Positions 1 through 7,597 are shown, counted from the stretch's first letter. The stretch is 64,000 bases of DNA from Microbacterium sp. SLBN-146 (GCF_006715145.1 NZ_VFMR01000001.1:2728001-2792000), one strand, 5' to 3'. Made by a program: numbers and translations. Notes: generated by a model from the letters alone, not told the origin.

Positions 1-1044
1 AGCGCTATGCCGGTCTCGCAGGCGTTGCGGCTGTGTCCTCAGGCGATCGTGGTTCAGCCGCACTTCGATCGCTACCTGGAACTGTCTCGTCAGGTCATGG
101 CCGTCTTCCGCGACTTCACGCCGCTCGTCGAGCCATTGTCGATCGATGAGGCCTTCCTCGACGTCGGCGGCGCGCGTCGCTTGTGGGGATCGCCGGGCGA
201 GATCGCCCGGCTGATACGTCGACGCGTGCACGACGAGGCGGGAATCACGTGCTCGGTCGGCGTCGCGGCGACGAAACATGTCGCGAAGATGGCCTCCACG
301 ATCTCCAAACCCGACGGCTTGCTCATCGTGCGTGCCGCAGATACGGCGGCCTTCCTCGCGCCACGGTCTGTGCGAGCCCTGTGGGGAATTGGACCGAAGG
401 CTGCCGAGGCGCTCGAGTCGCGTGGCATCCGGCTCATCGGCGACGTCATCGAGACCCCCGCCGATGTGCTCGATCGAGCGGTCGGGGCTGCGATGGGCGA
501 CCGCATCCGCAGCCTCGCACGCGGGATCGACGCTCGCGATGTTCAGACGGAGCATGTCGAGAAGAGCATCGGGCACGAGGAGACTTTCCACGACGACATC
601 GCCGACGACGCGATCCTCCGTTCGGAACTGCGTCGGCTCGCTGATCGTGTGGGCGCGCGGCTGCGGGCCGGCGGATTCGAAGCAGCAAGGATCGCGATCA
701 AAGTGCGCTTCGCCGACTTCACGACGATCAGCCGGTCTCAGACGCTCGCCGAGCCGACGGCCGTCGGTCAGCGGATCGGCGATGCCGCTCAGGAGCTTTT
801 CGCTGCCGTCGAGAGGCCCATGGCCGTCCGGCTCATCGGTGTCCGCGCAGAGCGGCTCGGGCAGGCGGGTGCTGGTGCGCCGACACTGTGGGATGACGAC
901 GAGGATTGGCGCCGCCTGGAAGGAGCCCTGGACGGCGCGGCCGTGCGGTTCGGCAAGGGCGTCGTGACGCGCGCGACGCTCCTCGGCCGCGCTCGGGGCG
1001 GAGGGACGTTGCCGTCCCACCCCCGCTCTCCGCGCGACGGGTGA
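1..1044 (+). CDS. dinB: DNA polymerase IV (Y-family), 5'-truncated by the window edge
   Basis: Error-prone Y-family polymerase that extends past stalled or damaged templates. The frame is open from base 1, before the first ATG at 7, so the start lies upstream. About 50 N-terminal residues, including the first catalytic Asp, are probably missing compared with usual family members. The SIDEAFLDV motif (about residues 45-53 counted from the ATG at 7) carries the catalytic Asp-Glu. It is followed by SVGVAATKHVAKMAS, a strongly conserved palm and fingers stretch, then the helix-hairpin-helix thumb (WGIGPKAAEALESRGI) and the little-finger domain. The C-terminus lacks an obvious canonical beta-clamp motif. 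The family assignment is secure; the number of DinB paralogues in the genome cannot be seen from here. Confidence 0.95.
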   Translation, partial: SAMPVSQALRLCPQAIVVQPHFDRYLELSRQVMAVFRDFTPLVEPLSIDEAFLDVGGARRLWGSPGEIARLIRRRVHDEAGITCSVGVAATKHVAKMASTISKPDGLLIVRAADTAAFLAPRSVRALWGIGPKAAEALESRGIRLIGDVIETPADVLDRAVGAAMGDRIRSLARGIDARDVQTEHVEKSIGHEETFHDDIADDAILRSELRRLADRVGARLRAGGFEAARIAIKVRFADFTTISRSQTLAEPTAVGQRIGDAAQELFAAVERPMAVRLIGVRAERLGQAGAGAPTLWDDDEDWRRLEGALDGAAVRFGKGVVTRATLLGRARGGGTLPSHPRSPRDG

Positions 1045-1079
1045 AGGTGCCCGGTCTGGGCAGCGTGGACTTCGACGGG

Positions 1080-1091
1080 TAGCGTTGCAGT
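1080..1091 (+). promoter_or_regulatory. Leaderless promoter -10 of the GerW-like gene
   Basis: TAGCGT at 1080-1085 is followed by six bases and then the ATG at 1092, with no Shine-Dalgarno sequence. This is the -10/start-codon spacing expected for a leaderless mRNA. No clear -35 hexamer is seen. Confidence 0.55.
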
Positions 1092-1412
1092 ATGTCCAAC
1101 ATCGCACTTGAGCTCGGCAAGCAGTCAGCATCACTCGGCGTTCACAGCGCCTACGGCGAGCAGCAGGATGTCGACGGGGTGAGGTTGATCCCCGTGGCGA
1201 TCACCTGGTCCGGATTCGGCGGGGGCTCCGATGACTCCGGCAACGGTGGAGGCGGCGGCGGGGCATACGCGATCCCTGTGGGCGCGTACATCCGCAAAGG
1301 CGGCGATCTTCGTTTTGAGCCGAACATCGTCTCGCTCCTCGCTGTGGCGATTCCCTTCGTCTGGATCGCCGGACGCGCTCTCAGTCGTGTCATCCGCGCT
1401 CTCAAGAAGTAG
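1092..1412 (+). CDS. GerW/YtfJ-like family small protein
   Basis: A 106-residue protein resembling the GerW/YtfJ sporulation-protein family: a central segment ending in a poly-Gly run (about residues 43-57), the PVGAY motif directly after it, and a hydrophobic, probably membrane-interacting helix near the C-terminus (about 82-98) followed by basic residues. In Bacillus the family is spore-associated, but homologues are common in non-sporulating actinobacteria, where the role is unknown. The start is supported by the leaderless -10 hexamer six bases upstream. The 3' end overlaps the next gene by about 26 bases in another frame, suggesting co-transcription and coupled translation. Confidence 0.75.
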   Translation: MSNIALELGKQSASLGVHSAYGEQQDVDGVRLIPVAITWSGFGGGSDDSGNGGGGGGAYAIPVGAYIRKGGDLRFEPNIVSLLAVAIPFVWIAGRALSRVIRALKK

Positions 1413-1977
1413 CGATCCCGTCACTGCTGCCGTCGAAGCCGGTGTCGCGCGAGTCGTCGCCGCTCTCGCCGAGATCGGTGCGTCCAATCCGGTCGTGCTG
1501 ATCGACGGGCGCAGCGGTGCCGGCAAGTCGAGTCTTGCGCGTCGTCTCGTGCAGCATTGGCCGATGGCGGGGCGGGTTCAGCTTGTCGCACTCGACTCGC
1601 TCTATCCCGGTTGGGACGGCCTGGAGCTGGGCGTCACCGTCGCCACCGAGAATGTCCTTCGTCCCCATGCGCGCGGGATCATCGGCGTGTGGCGCCGCTG
1701 GGACTGGGATGAGGGAGCGGTGGCCGAGGCGCACGCGATCGATCCCGCACTTCCGCTCATCGTGGAAGGTTCGGGAAGCCTGAATGTGACGACGGCGCGG
1801 CTCGCCGACATCACGGTATGGGTCGAGTCGCCGGAGGCCTCACGCAAGCAGCGCGCTCTCGCGCGCGACGGCGACACCTATCGACCGCATTGGGAGCGAT
1901 GGGCGCGCCAGGAGGAGCGGCACCTCGCGAACGATTCACCAGGCGAACTCGCCAAGATCGTTGTCACGGTGCCCTGA
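1387..1977 (+). CDS. P-loop NTP-binding protein (uridine kinase-like fold)
   Basis: About 196 residues with a Walker A motif (GRSGAGKSS) near residue 40, preceded by a hydrophobic strand (NPVVLIDG), and a later VEGSGSL strand that resembles P-loop kinases of the uridine kinase or adenylylsulfate kinase type. The substrate is unknown. The reading frame is open upstream to 1231, but that part overlaps the GerW-like gene and has no matching character. GTG at 1387 is therefore preferred, giving a short overlap with the upstream stop at 1412. The N-terminal boundary is inferred. Conserved mainly as an uncharacterised ATP-binding protein in this family of bacteria. Confidence 0.7.
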   Translation: MSSALSRSSDPVTAAVEAGVARVVAALAEIGASNPVVLIDGRSGAGKSSLARRLVQHWPMAGRVQLVALDSLYPGWDGLELGVTVATENVLRPHARGIIGVWRRWDWDEGAVAEAHAIDPALPLIVEGSGSLNVTTARLADITVWVESPEASRKQRALARDGDTYRPHWERWARQEERHLANDSPGELAKIVVTVP

Positions 1978-1998
1978 GGTCGACATCTCAGTGCCGGT

Positions 1999-2493
1999 TC
2001 ACGCCTCATCGAGCGCGCGGACGAGGCGATCCAGACGGAACCCGAGCCAGTCGTAGATTCCGAAGCGAGGGTCGTCGTCGTCGTGATCATCTTCCCCGGT
2101 GATCCCCAAGCGCGTCGCGAGCACGAGGCGGATCGCTGCCAGAGTGCGAAGCCACGACCGAGCCGTTTCGGCATCGAGGACGATGACGGTGCCTGTCGAC
2201 GACTCTGCCGCGTCGAGATCCGTGGTCGGCGGCGAGTCGTCGAGTGAGGCGAGTACCGCATTGGCGTCATCATGCCGGCGACCCAGGAGATCCCGCTCTG
2301 TGAGGGAGCGGAACTCTCGTGCTGCCTCAGGGTCCGCGTAGGCGTCCGGGACGAGACGACGAACGGCCGGGTCCGCGCGGTCAGGGTCCGGGCTTTGCGG
2401 CGCATCCAGCAGTTCCACGAACTGCGCCACCAACTGGCGCAAATGAACGATTTCGAGCGGAACCATCTCCAGGATCACCGTCGGAGCCGTCAT
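1999..2493 (-). CDS. DUF2017 family protein, last gene of the clpS operon
   Basis: A 164-residue acidic protein that opens with [10 protein letters not shown] and carries a C-terminal block (about residues 115-160) with [18 protein letters not shown] and the pattern [12 protein letters not shown], which I recognise as DUF2017. No enzyme motif is visible. The start ATG at 2493 overlaps the clpS stop as ATGA, so the two are almost certainly co-translated. The open frame extends further upstream through clpS and the peptidase gene, but that part is out-of-frame shadow sequence. The recurring neighbourhood with ClpS suggests a role tied to ClpAP/ClpCP substrate handling, which is inference. Confidence 0.85.
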   Translation of the reverse strand: MTAPTVILEMVPLEIVHLRQLVAQFVELLDAPQSPDPDRADPAVRRLVPDAYADPEAAREFRSLTERDLLGRRHDDANAVLASLDDSPPTTDLDAAESSTGTVIVLDAETARSWLRTLAAIRLVLATRLGITGEDDHDDDDPRFGIYDWLGFRLDRLVRALDEA

Positions 2494-2786
2494 CGAGGAG
2501 CCTCTCTGACCGTCGCCCACAGACCATAGTCGTGCATGGCACTCGCGTGCAGTTCCATTTGTTCTCGCGCTCCTTCGGAGACGACGGCATGCCCGTCGTG
2601 GTGGACGCCGAGCATGAGCCGCTCGGCGTGCGCGGGTGAATAGCCGAAGTACTCCCGGAAGACGTGGGTCACATACGACATCAGGTTGACGGGATCGTTC
2701 CACACCACCGTCTGCCAGGGGACGGCGGCCGACTCCCGTTCGGAGACATCGACCCTCTCGTCGAGTTCGGGAAGCGCGGTCGTCAT
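2490..2786 (-). CDS. clpS: ATP-dependent Clp protease adaptor ClpS
   Basis: A 98-residue adaptor that delivers N-degron substrates (proteins with destabilising N-terminal residues) to the ClpC/ClpA unfoldase. It shows the family core: [12 protein letters not shown] at about residues 25-36, the helix [13 protein letters not shown], then [13 protein letters not shown] and the closing helix. The Asp and His residues that form the substrate pocket are present. ATG at 2786 is chosen because it overlaps the stop of the upstream metallopeptidase gene (TGATG); a second in-frame ATG lies at 2795. It sits in a three-gene operon: metallopeptidase, clpS, DUF2017. The protease partners ClpP1, ClpP2 and ClpX are encoded about 33 kb away in the same window. 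Confidence 0.95.
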   Translation of the reverse strand: MTTALPELDERVDVSERESAAVPWQTVVWNDPVNLMSYVTHVFREYFGYSPAHAERLMLGVHHDGHAVVSEGAREQMELHASAMHDYGLWATVREAPR

Positions 2787-3133
2787 CACGCCCATCCCAG
2801 TTCGTGGAGTCGGTCGTCGTCGATCCCGTAGAAGTGGGCGATCTCGTGGACGAGAGTCGTATGGATCTCGTCCCGCAGCTCGTCCTCGTCGTCGCAGACA
2901 GCCAGATGCGCTTCGCGGTACACGATGATCCGGTCGGGCAGTTCGCCTCCGCCGTAGCGGTCTCGCTCCGTGAGTGCCCATCCGTCGTAGAGACCGAGCA
3001 GATCGAGACTGCCGTCTTCGGAGCGGTCTTCGACCACAAAGATGACATTGTCGAGCCCGTCGACCATATCGTCGGGAAGTGCGTCCAGCTCGTCGACGAC
3101 GAGCCGCTCGAACGCCTCTGCGCCCATCTCCAT
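2786..3133 (-). CDS. Zincin-like metallopeptidase family protein (DUF1025 type)
   Basis: About 115 residues. It ends with the HEIAH zinc motif (about 96-100) followed by [14 protein letters not shown], the signature of the small minimal zincins formerly called DUF1025. The two His residues and a downstream acidic residue would bind zinc, and the Glu would be catalytic. No substrate is known. ATG at 3133 is preferred because GTGAGG lies six bases upstream as a ribosome site; a GTG at 3145 is also in frame but has poor spacing. The stop overlaps the clpS start, so peptidase, adaptor and DUF2017 form one operon. Confidence 0.85.
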   Translation of the reverse strand: MEMGAEAFERLVVDELDALPDDMVDGLDNVIFVVEDRSEDGSLDLLGLYDGWALTERDRYGGGELPDRIIVYREAHLAVCDDEDELRDEIHTTLVHEIAHFYGIDDDRLHELGWA

Positions 3134-3161
3134 GCGATGCCTCACAGCTCCGCGACCATGG

Positions 3162-3235
3162 GGTGAGTAACGGGACTTGAACCCGCGACCCCCTGGACCA
3201 CAACCAGGTGCTCTACCGACTGAGCTATACCCACC
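3162..3235 (-). tRNA. tRNA-His(GTG)
   Basis: Read on the minus strand it folds as a cloverleaf with the anticodon loop TTGTGGT (anticodon GTG). The acceptor stem GTGGGTA/TACTCAC is preceded by the extra G(-1) that marks histidine tRNAs, opposite the C73 discriminator. The T loop is GGTTCAAGTCC-like. CCA is not encoded. Confidence 0.95.
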
Positions 3236-3271
3236 ATGCCTCCCGCCAACGCGGGCAACCAGAAGATTCTC

Positions 3272-3898
3272 TCACACCTCGGGTGCGAACGCCGACACCG
3301 CCGCCGCCGCCGCGGCGCGTGCACCGTCGCTCGTCGGACCGGGTTCGGGCACGAACACAGCCTGTCGGTAGTACGCGAGTTCTCGGATGGATTCGAGGAT
3401 GTCGGCGAGGGCGCGATGGCCGCCGTCCTTTGCCGGGGCGTGAATATAGGCCCGCGGATACCAACGGCGTGCGAGCTCTTTCACGCTCGAGACGTCGACG
3501 TTGCGATAGTGCAACCAGCGGTCGATGCGCGGCATGTACTTCGCGAGGAACATGCGATCGGTGCCGATGGTGTTGCCAGCGAGAGGAGCCTTGCCCTCGA
3601 TGGGGACGAAGCGCTGGATGTACTCCAGAGCCTGGAACTCGGCGTCTGCGAGCGACACTCCCTGGGGGATCTCGTCGAGGAGGCCCGACTTCTCGTGCAT
3701 CGCTGTCACGAAGTCATTCATGTGCTCGAGGGCGGACGCGTCCGGTTTTATGACGATCTGGAACCCGGGATCGACAGGACGCAACTCGAAGTCGGTGATC
3801 ACGACGGCGATCTCGACGAGTTCGTCGACGTCGAGGTCGAGACCCGTCATCTCGCAGTCGATCCAGACCAGCCGGTCGTTCTCTGAAGCACCCACCAT
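3272..3898 (-). CDS. orn: Oligoribonuclease
   Basis: A 208-residue 3'-5' exoribonuclease of the DEDDh family that degrades 2-5-nt RNA and pGpG to mononucleotides in the cytosol. Exo motif I is IDCEMTGLD (catalytic Asp14 and Glu16), exo II includes the Asp in GNTIGTDRMFLAKYM, and exo III carries GGHRALADI near residue 165 with the histidine and final Asp. The C-terminal 20 residues form an Ala-rich tail beyond the core. The start at 3898 is supported by TAGGAT exactly six bases upstream on the minus strand (leaderless layout). It lies between tRNA-His and tRNA-Arg genes of the same orientation. Confidence 0.97.
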   Translation of the reverse strand: MVGASENDRLVWIDCEMTGLDLDVDELVEIAVVITDFELRPVDPGFQIVIKPDASALEHMNDFVTAMHEKSGLLDEIPQGVSLADAEFQALEYIQRFVPIEGKAPLAGNTIGTDRMFLAKYMPRIDRWLHYRNVDVSSVKELARRWYPRAYIHAPAKDGGHRALADILESIRELAYYRQAVFVPEPGPTSDGARAAAAAAVSAFAPEV

Positions 3899-3904
3899 GC
3901 GCCC

Positions 3905-3910
3905 ATCCTA
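3905..3910 (-). promoter_or_regulatory. Leaderless promoter -10 of orn
   Basis: TAGGAT on the minus strand, six bases (GGGCGC) before the orn ATG at 3898. No Shine-Dalgarno sequence is present. Confidence 0.55.
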
Positions 3911-3936
3911 ACGACGGGTTCCGACGCCGAGATCCG

Positions 3937-4009
3937 TCCCCCAGGCACGATTCGAACGTGCGACCGGCGGATTAGAAGGCCGCTGCTCTATCCACTGAGC
4001 TACTGGGGG
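3937..4009 (-). tRNA. tRNA-Arg(TCT)
   Basis: A 73-base cloverleaf on the minus strand with acceptor stem CCCCCAG/CTGGGGG and an anticodon loop CTTCTAA, giving anticodon TCT, which reads AGA and AGG. The D arm (GCTCAGTGGATAGAGC) and T arm (GGTTCGAATCC-like) are canonical. CCA is not encoded. Confidence 0.95.
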
Positions 4010-4128
4010 TTGCCCGTCAAGGCTACCGGGCCGACGATCGCGCAGGGAATCTCGCGCCGGTCCGGGACGGGATCTGGCGCGACGTGCAGTGACGGCGTAG
4101 CGTCGGTGGCATCGGAGGGAGTTCGACG

Positions 4129-4341
4129 ATGAGCACAACCGACACCAAGCACCCCCTGTGGGTGGCATACGGCCCCGGGGGCGTGGCGGGAAGCATCCGC
4201 AAGGACGACGACGGCTATGTCGTGACGATGGCAGGCGCCAGCTCCGTGGCTGGGACCTATCCCTCGATGGAGATCGCCAAGCGCGCACTCCACGCGCACA
4301 TGCGCCCGGGGAGCGACTGGCCCTCGTTCCGCGAGCATTGA
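4129..4341 (+). CDS. Small conserved hypothetical protein
   Basis: A 70-residue soluble protein starting MSTTDTKHPLWVAYG, with a central two-strand section (GSIRKDDDGYVVTMAG) and a helix (SMEIAKRALHAHM). I do not recognise the family. GGAGGG lies about ten bases before the ATG as a ribosome site, and a TAGCGT hexamer further upstream (near 4098) could be the promoter -10. The last codons and the stop are part of an 18-bp tandem repeat, so the C-terminus (FREH) is the first copy of a three-copy array. The dipeptide order suggests a KH- or DUF-type mini-domain, but no function can be given. Confidence 0.65.
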   Translation: MSTTDTKHPLWVAYGPGGVAGSIRKDDDGYVVTMAGASSVAGTYPSMEIAKRALHAHMRPGSDWPSFREH

Positions 4342-4380
4342 GGGTTCCGCGAGCACTGAGGGTTCCGCGAGCACTGCGGG
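4327..4380 (+). repeat. 18-bp tandem repeat running through a stop codon
   Basis: Three direct copies (4327-4344, 4345-4362, 4363-4380) of a unit close to TTCCGCGAGCACTGAGGG. Copies differ at one or two bases. The first copy encodes the last residues and stop of the upstream small gene; the other two lie after the stop. Confidence 0.9.
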
Positions 4381-4412
4381 CTCTGCGGCGCTGAGGCCCG
4401 CGCGAGACCCCT

Positions 4413-5039
4413 TCACTCCACCCGCATCGGTTCGGAGAGCGCGGGTCCCGATGGCGCGCGTCGGCGGCGCGTCGAGTCGAGGAGTGGGAGAGCGAGGTGG
4501 ACGAGTGGGCCGATGAGCAGTGCGAACAGCACTGTGCCGATGCCCACGGTTCCGCCGAGCATCCATCCGGCCGCGAGGACCGTCAGTTCGACGGACGCGC
4601 GGCAGACCCAGATGGGCCAACCGAGTCGCCTGTGGAGCCCTGTCATGAGTCCGTCGCGGGGTCCCGGGCCGAAGTGCGCGCCGATATACAGGCCGGATGC
4701 GACCGCGACGGCAACGATCCCTGCGAGAAGCACCAGAAACTGGACCAGGAATCCCTGCACGGGCGGGATGACCCACAGTGTGAACTGCATGCTGGTGCCG
4801 ACGAGCATGATGTTGGCGATCGTTCCCCACCCCGGACGCTGGCGCAACGGGATCCACAGGAGGAGGACGAGGAAGCCGAGGATGTTCGTGATCCACCCGA
4901 TACCGATGCCGGTCTTGATCGAGAGGCCCTCGGCGAGAACCGTCCACGGGTCGACGCCGAGACCGGCTTCGATCGTGAGCGCACAGCCGAACCCGTAGAG
5001 GGCGAGACCGACGAACAATTGCAGGATGCGGCGGGACAT
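4413..5039 (-). CDS. YczE/YitT-like integral membrane protein
   Basis: A 208-residue membrane protein with about six hydrophobic segments (roughly 6-25, 48-65, 72-90, 95-118, 143-160 and 162-185). The conserved motif GLGVDPWTVL is near the N-terminus and GPGPRDGLM is in the loop after the fourth segment; both are hallmarks of the YczE/YyaS group. Biochemical function is unknown. In Bacillus, yczE is linked to lipopeptide production and sits beside a MocR-type regulator. Here too it is divergently paired with a MocR gene across a 61-bp gap containing palindromes, so the regulator very likely controls it. Confidence 0.85.
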   Translation of the reverse strand: MSRRILQLFVGLALYGFGCALTIEAGLGVDPWTVLAEGLSIKTGIGIGWITNILGFLVLLLWIPLRQRPGWGTIANIMLVGTSMQFTLWVIPPVQGFLVQFLVLLAGIVAVAVASGLYIGAHFGPGPRDGLMTGLHRRLGWPIWVCRASVELTVLAAGWMLGGTVGIGTVLFALLIGPLVHLALPLLDSTRRRRAPSGPALSEPMRVE

Positions 5040-5058
5040 GCGTCAATCCAACCTCATC

Positions 5059-5100
5059 ATTGGACTGTTCGGTGCAGGCCAATCAGGCTAGCCTGGACCG
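5059..5100 (+). promoter_or_regulatory. Divergent yczE/MocR operator and MocR -10
   Basis: The 61-bp gap holds an interrupted inverted repeat, ATTGGACTG (5059-5067) with CAGGCCAAT (5075-5083), matching at 8 of 9 positions. It also holds a perfect 12-bp palindrome CAGGCTAGCCTG (5084-5095). The palindrome covers the TAGCCT hexamer (5089-5094) that lies six bases before the MocR GTG start. TGGAC occurs directly repeated at 5061 and 5094, 33 bp apart. The layout fits autorepression. Confidence 0.6.
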
Positions 5101-6525
5101 GTGGACTCACGAATCTCGGCGCGCGCCCTCAGCATCGCCCTCGGCGGATGGCGCACGCGTGAACCGGCATACGAGGCGTTGGCTGACGGCATCAGGTTGC
5201 TGTGCCTGGACAACCGGCTTGCGCCGCGCACGACGCTTCCCGCGGAGCGCGAGCTGGCATCGGCACTGCACATGAGCCGCAGCACGGTTGCGGCGGCGTA
5301 CCGGAGTCTGCGGGCGTCGGGCCACATCACCAGTGCGCGGGGTTCGGGGAGCACGACCCTGCCGTTGGGGAGACGCGATCCGGGACGCGTCTTGGCCACG
5401 GAGGGCTACATCGATCTGCAGCAGGCGAGTCCCGCCGCGTGGCCGGGCCTCGCGGGGGTGATGACGGAGGCCGCAGCCTCGGCAGCGGGTCTCATCGCCC
5501 GATCGGGCTACGACGTCCTCGGGCGCCGCGAGTTGCGTGCAGCCATCGCGCAGCGCTACTCCGCGCGGGGACTCGCGACGACGGAGGACGAGATCCTCGT
5601 CACGACCGGTGCGCAGAGCGCGATTCATCTTCTGTCCGGCCTCCTCGTCAGCCGCGGAGATCGCGTCGTGATCGAGACGCCGACGTATCCGCATGCCGCT
5701 GACGCGCTGCGCAGAGCCGGTGCTCGACTCGTCGGACTTCCCGTCACCGTGGACGACGGATGGGATCTCGAACGCGCACGTCAAGTGTTCGCACGCACTC
5801 TTCCCGTTCTCGCCTATCTGATGCCCGACTTTCAGAACCCCACGGGGCGAAGCATGTCGTCGGAAGAGCGCGCCGAGCTGGCGCTCGCGGCGGATCGCGC
5901 GGGAACCATCATCGTGCTCGATGAAACGACGGCCGATCTCGACATCGATCGCGGACCTGTGCCGCCGGGGTTCGACGGACACGAGGCGACGAGTGTCGTG
6001 CGCATCGGCTCGTTCGGAAAGACCGTGTGGGGAGGCCTGCGTGTCGGATGGATCCGTGCCGACGCAGATCTGATCAGGCGACTCGTAGCCGCTCGACCCG
6101 CGCAGGACCTCGGAACTCCCGAGTTCGAGCAGGCTGTCGTGACGGCGCTCCTCTCTCGCTTCGATCGGGTGCTCGAACAGCGGTCTCAGCTGTTGCGCGA
6201 AGGGCGGGAGGCCGCTATCTCCGCGCTGTCGGATCACCTCCCGCAGTGGCGGGTCGCAACCCCGCACGGAGGCGTCTCGCTCTGGGTCGAGCTCGATGCT
6301 CCGCTGAGTTCGGCACTCGTCATGGATGTGCGAAGCCGGGGTCTTCTCCTCTCCGCCGGTCCGCGCTTCTCGGTGGACGGTGGGCACGACCGTCATCTGC
6401 GTATTCCGTTCACCGCGCCGGCAGAAGACCTCACCAGGGCGATCGGTCTGCTCGCCGAGTCGTGGCGGACTGTTCGCGACGGTGCGCCCGTGAGCCTCAT
6501 CGACGAGTTCGACGCCGTCGTGTGA
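5101..6525 (+). CDS. MocR-family PLP-dependent transcriptional regulator
   Basis: A 474-residue chimera. The first ~75 residues form a GntR-type winged helix (LPAERELASALHMSRSTVAAAYRSLRASGHI). The rest is a fold-type I aminotransferase domain, with the PLP-binding Lys at about 307 in IGSFGKTVWGG, a YLMPDFQNPTG motif, and VLDETTADL in place of the usual DEyxxe strand. Such proteins sense PLP or amino-acid-derived ligands and control a neighbouring gene. The divergent yczE gene is the probable target. GTG at 5101 is supported by the TAGCCT hexamer six bases upstream. The aminotransferase domain is normally non-catalytic or only partly active in this family. Confidence 0.93.
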   Translation: MDSRISARALSIALGGWRTREPAYEALADGIRLLCLDNRLAPRTTLPAERELASALHMSRSTVAAAYRSLRASGHITSARGSGSTTLPLGRRDPGRVLATEGYIDLQQASPAAWPGLAGVMTEAAASAAGLIARSGYDVLGRRELRAAIAQRYSARGLATTEDEILVTTGAQSAIHLLSGLLVSRGDRVVIETPTYPHAADALRRAGARLVGLPVTVDDGWDLERARQVFARTLPVLAYLMPDFQNPTGRSMSSEERAELALAADRAGTIIVLDETTADLDIDRGPVPPGFDGHEATSVVRIGSFGKTVWGGLRVGWIRADADLIRRLVAARPAQDLGTPEFEQAVVTALLSRFDRVLEQRSQLLREGREAAISALSDHLPQWRVATPHGGVSLWVELDAPLSSALVMDVRSRGLLLSAGPRFSVDGGHDRHLRIPFTAPAEDLTRAIGLLAESWRTVRDGAPVSLIDEFDAVV

Positions 6526-6534
6526 CAGCATCCG

Positions 6535-6798
6535 TCACGCCCCGTACCGGAGACATTGCAGGGCGTCGTCGGGCGACCAGAACTCGCCGAGGTCGCGAAA
6601 ACCGGCGGTCGAGACGTGGAATCGCCGGGCAACGTATCTGACGCCCTGCTCATCGACCCGTGTTCCGAGGTGGCCGATGATGCGGCCCTGCTCGTTGCTC
6701 ACACGCCACAGCGACGGGCCCGCGGGCGTGAGTCGCAAGCGGCTCTGGTCAGCGGGGCGCGGCATCTCGGCTGGCGACTCGATCGTGATCGCGGACAT
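6535..6798 (-). CDS. Conserved hypothetical protein
   Basis: An 87-residue protein with two or three predicted beta-strands (LWRVSNEQGRIIGHLGTRV, VRYVARRFHVS) and a short closing helix (SPDDALQCLRYG). No recognised domain. The pattern of strands followed by a W-S-P-D-D-A helix resembles small actinobacterial proteins with no assigned function. A GGAGGAACC ribosome site precedes the ATG at 6798. It stands alone between the MocR gene (convergent) and ssb (divergent). Confidence 0.7.
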   Translation of the reverse strand: MSAITIESPAEMPRPADQSRLRLTPAGPSLWRVSNEQGRIIGHLGTRVDEQGVRYVARRFHVSTAGFRDLGEFWSPDDALQCLRYGA

Positions 6799-7028
6799 GG
6801 TTCCTCCTCTATTCGAAGATAGATACGACCTCCGACATCGCCGTGACGAGCATCAGCTGACGGCTTCATCCGTTCCTCCCCAGCGGGGGGCGTGAGTCCG
6901 AGCATCCACAGATCGCGTCCGCACCAGCAGCGGGGGGCCGCCGATCACCGATCGTTGGTCGTGGGAGGCGGCTCGATGGGCACGCTGGCGGGCCGCCTTC
7001 CTTCGAACTTCGAGAAGGGAACAGTCGG
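6799..7028. other. 230-bp divergent intergenic region upstream of ssb
   Basis: Contains the start region of the small minus-strand gene and the upstream region of ssb. An AGAAGGGAAC stretch supplies the ssb ribosome site. No tRNA, convincing ORF or strong hairpin was seen. Confidence 0.5.
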
Positions 7029-7556
7029 ATGAACCAGACGCACATCTGTCTTGTCGGCAACGTGGCCACCGTGCCGGAACGGCACCAGAGCGGGGGAGGT
7101 GATTCGGTAGTGAGATTCCGCGTCGCCAGCTCACCCCGGCGATTCGACCGCGACTCAGGCCGTTGGCAGGACGGTCCGACGTCCTGGTACTCGGTCTCGG
7201 TCTTCCGCACTCTCGGCGACCACGCCTTCGAATCGCTGAACAAGGGCGACCGTGTGGTGCTGTCAGGACGACTCAGGATCCGAAACTGGCAGGCGGGAGA
7301 GAAGCGCGGGACTGATGCCGAGATCGACGTCGAGGCGCTCGGCCACGACCTCATGTGGGGCACGACGACGTTCGAACCACGACCGCGCACCGGAGCGGAG
7401 CAGCGTCGAGAAGACGAATGGACGCACTCGCCGAACTCCTCATCGGGATCTCCCGTCGAATCGGTCGGGTCGCCTGTCGAAGCTGCCCCTGCTCTCGAGT
7501 GGGACACGAGCCCTCTCGGATCGACGACGGTCGCGACGGCAGACGTTCCGTTCTGA
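7029..7556 (+). CDS. ssb: Single-stranded DNA-binding protein (accessory SSB type)
   Basis: A 175-residue SSB with an N-terminal OB fold (about 1-108): HICLVGNVATVPE, VVRFRVASSPRRFDRDSG, the Trp-bearing WYSVSVFRTLGDHAFESLNKGDRVVLSGRLRI, and a disordered acidic and Pro/Ser/Gly linker. It ends in ADVPF, close to the DIPF tip that recruits partner proteins. It is smaller and more diverged than the main actinobacterial SSB that sits with rpsF/rpsR, and here it stands without ribosomal protein neighbours. It is therefore probably a paralogue (SsbB-like) used under special conditions such as DNA uptake or repair. That role is inference. Confidence 0.9.
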   Translation: MNQTHICLVGNVATVPERHQSGGGDSVVRFRVASSPRRFDRDSGRWQDGPTSWYSVSVFRTLGDHAFESLNKGDRVVLSGRLRIRNWQAGEKRGTDAEIDVEALGHDLMWGTTTFEPRPRTGAEQRREDEWTHSPNSSSGSPVESVGSPVEAAPALEWDTSPLGSTTVATADVPF

Positions 7557-7585
7557 GCGCTCATCGCCGCGGATGACGGGACGCC

Positions 7586-7591
7586 TAGACT
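7586..7591 (+). promoter_or_regulatory. Leaderless promoter -10 of the lipoprotein gene
   Basis: TAGACT followed by six bases and the GTG at 7598. It supports GTG 7598 over the ATG at 7622 as the start. Confidence 0.55.
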
Positions 7592-7597
7592 CGGTAC

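Noticed and set aside
5107..6531. A 474-residue open frame antisense to the MocR gene
   Set aside because: High-GC shadow frame: no recognisable domain, composition rich in Arg and His, and fully opposite a clear MocR gene.
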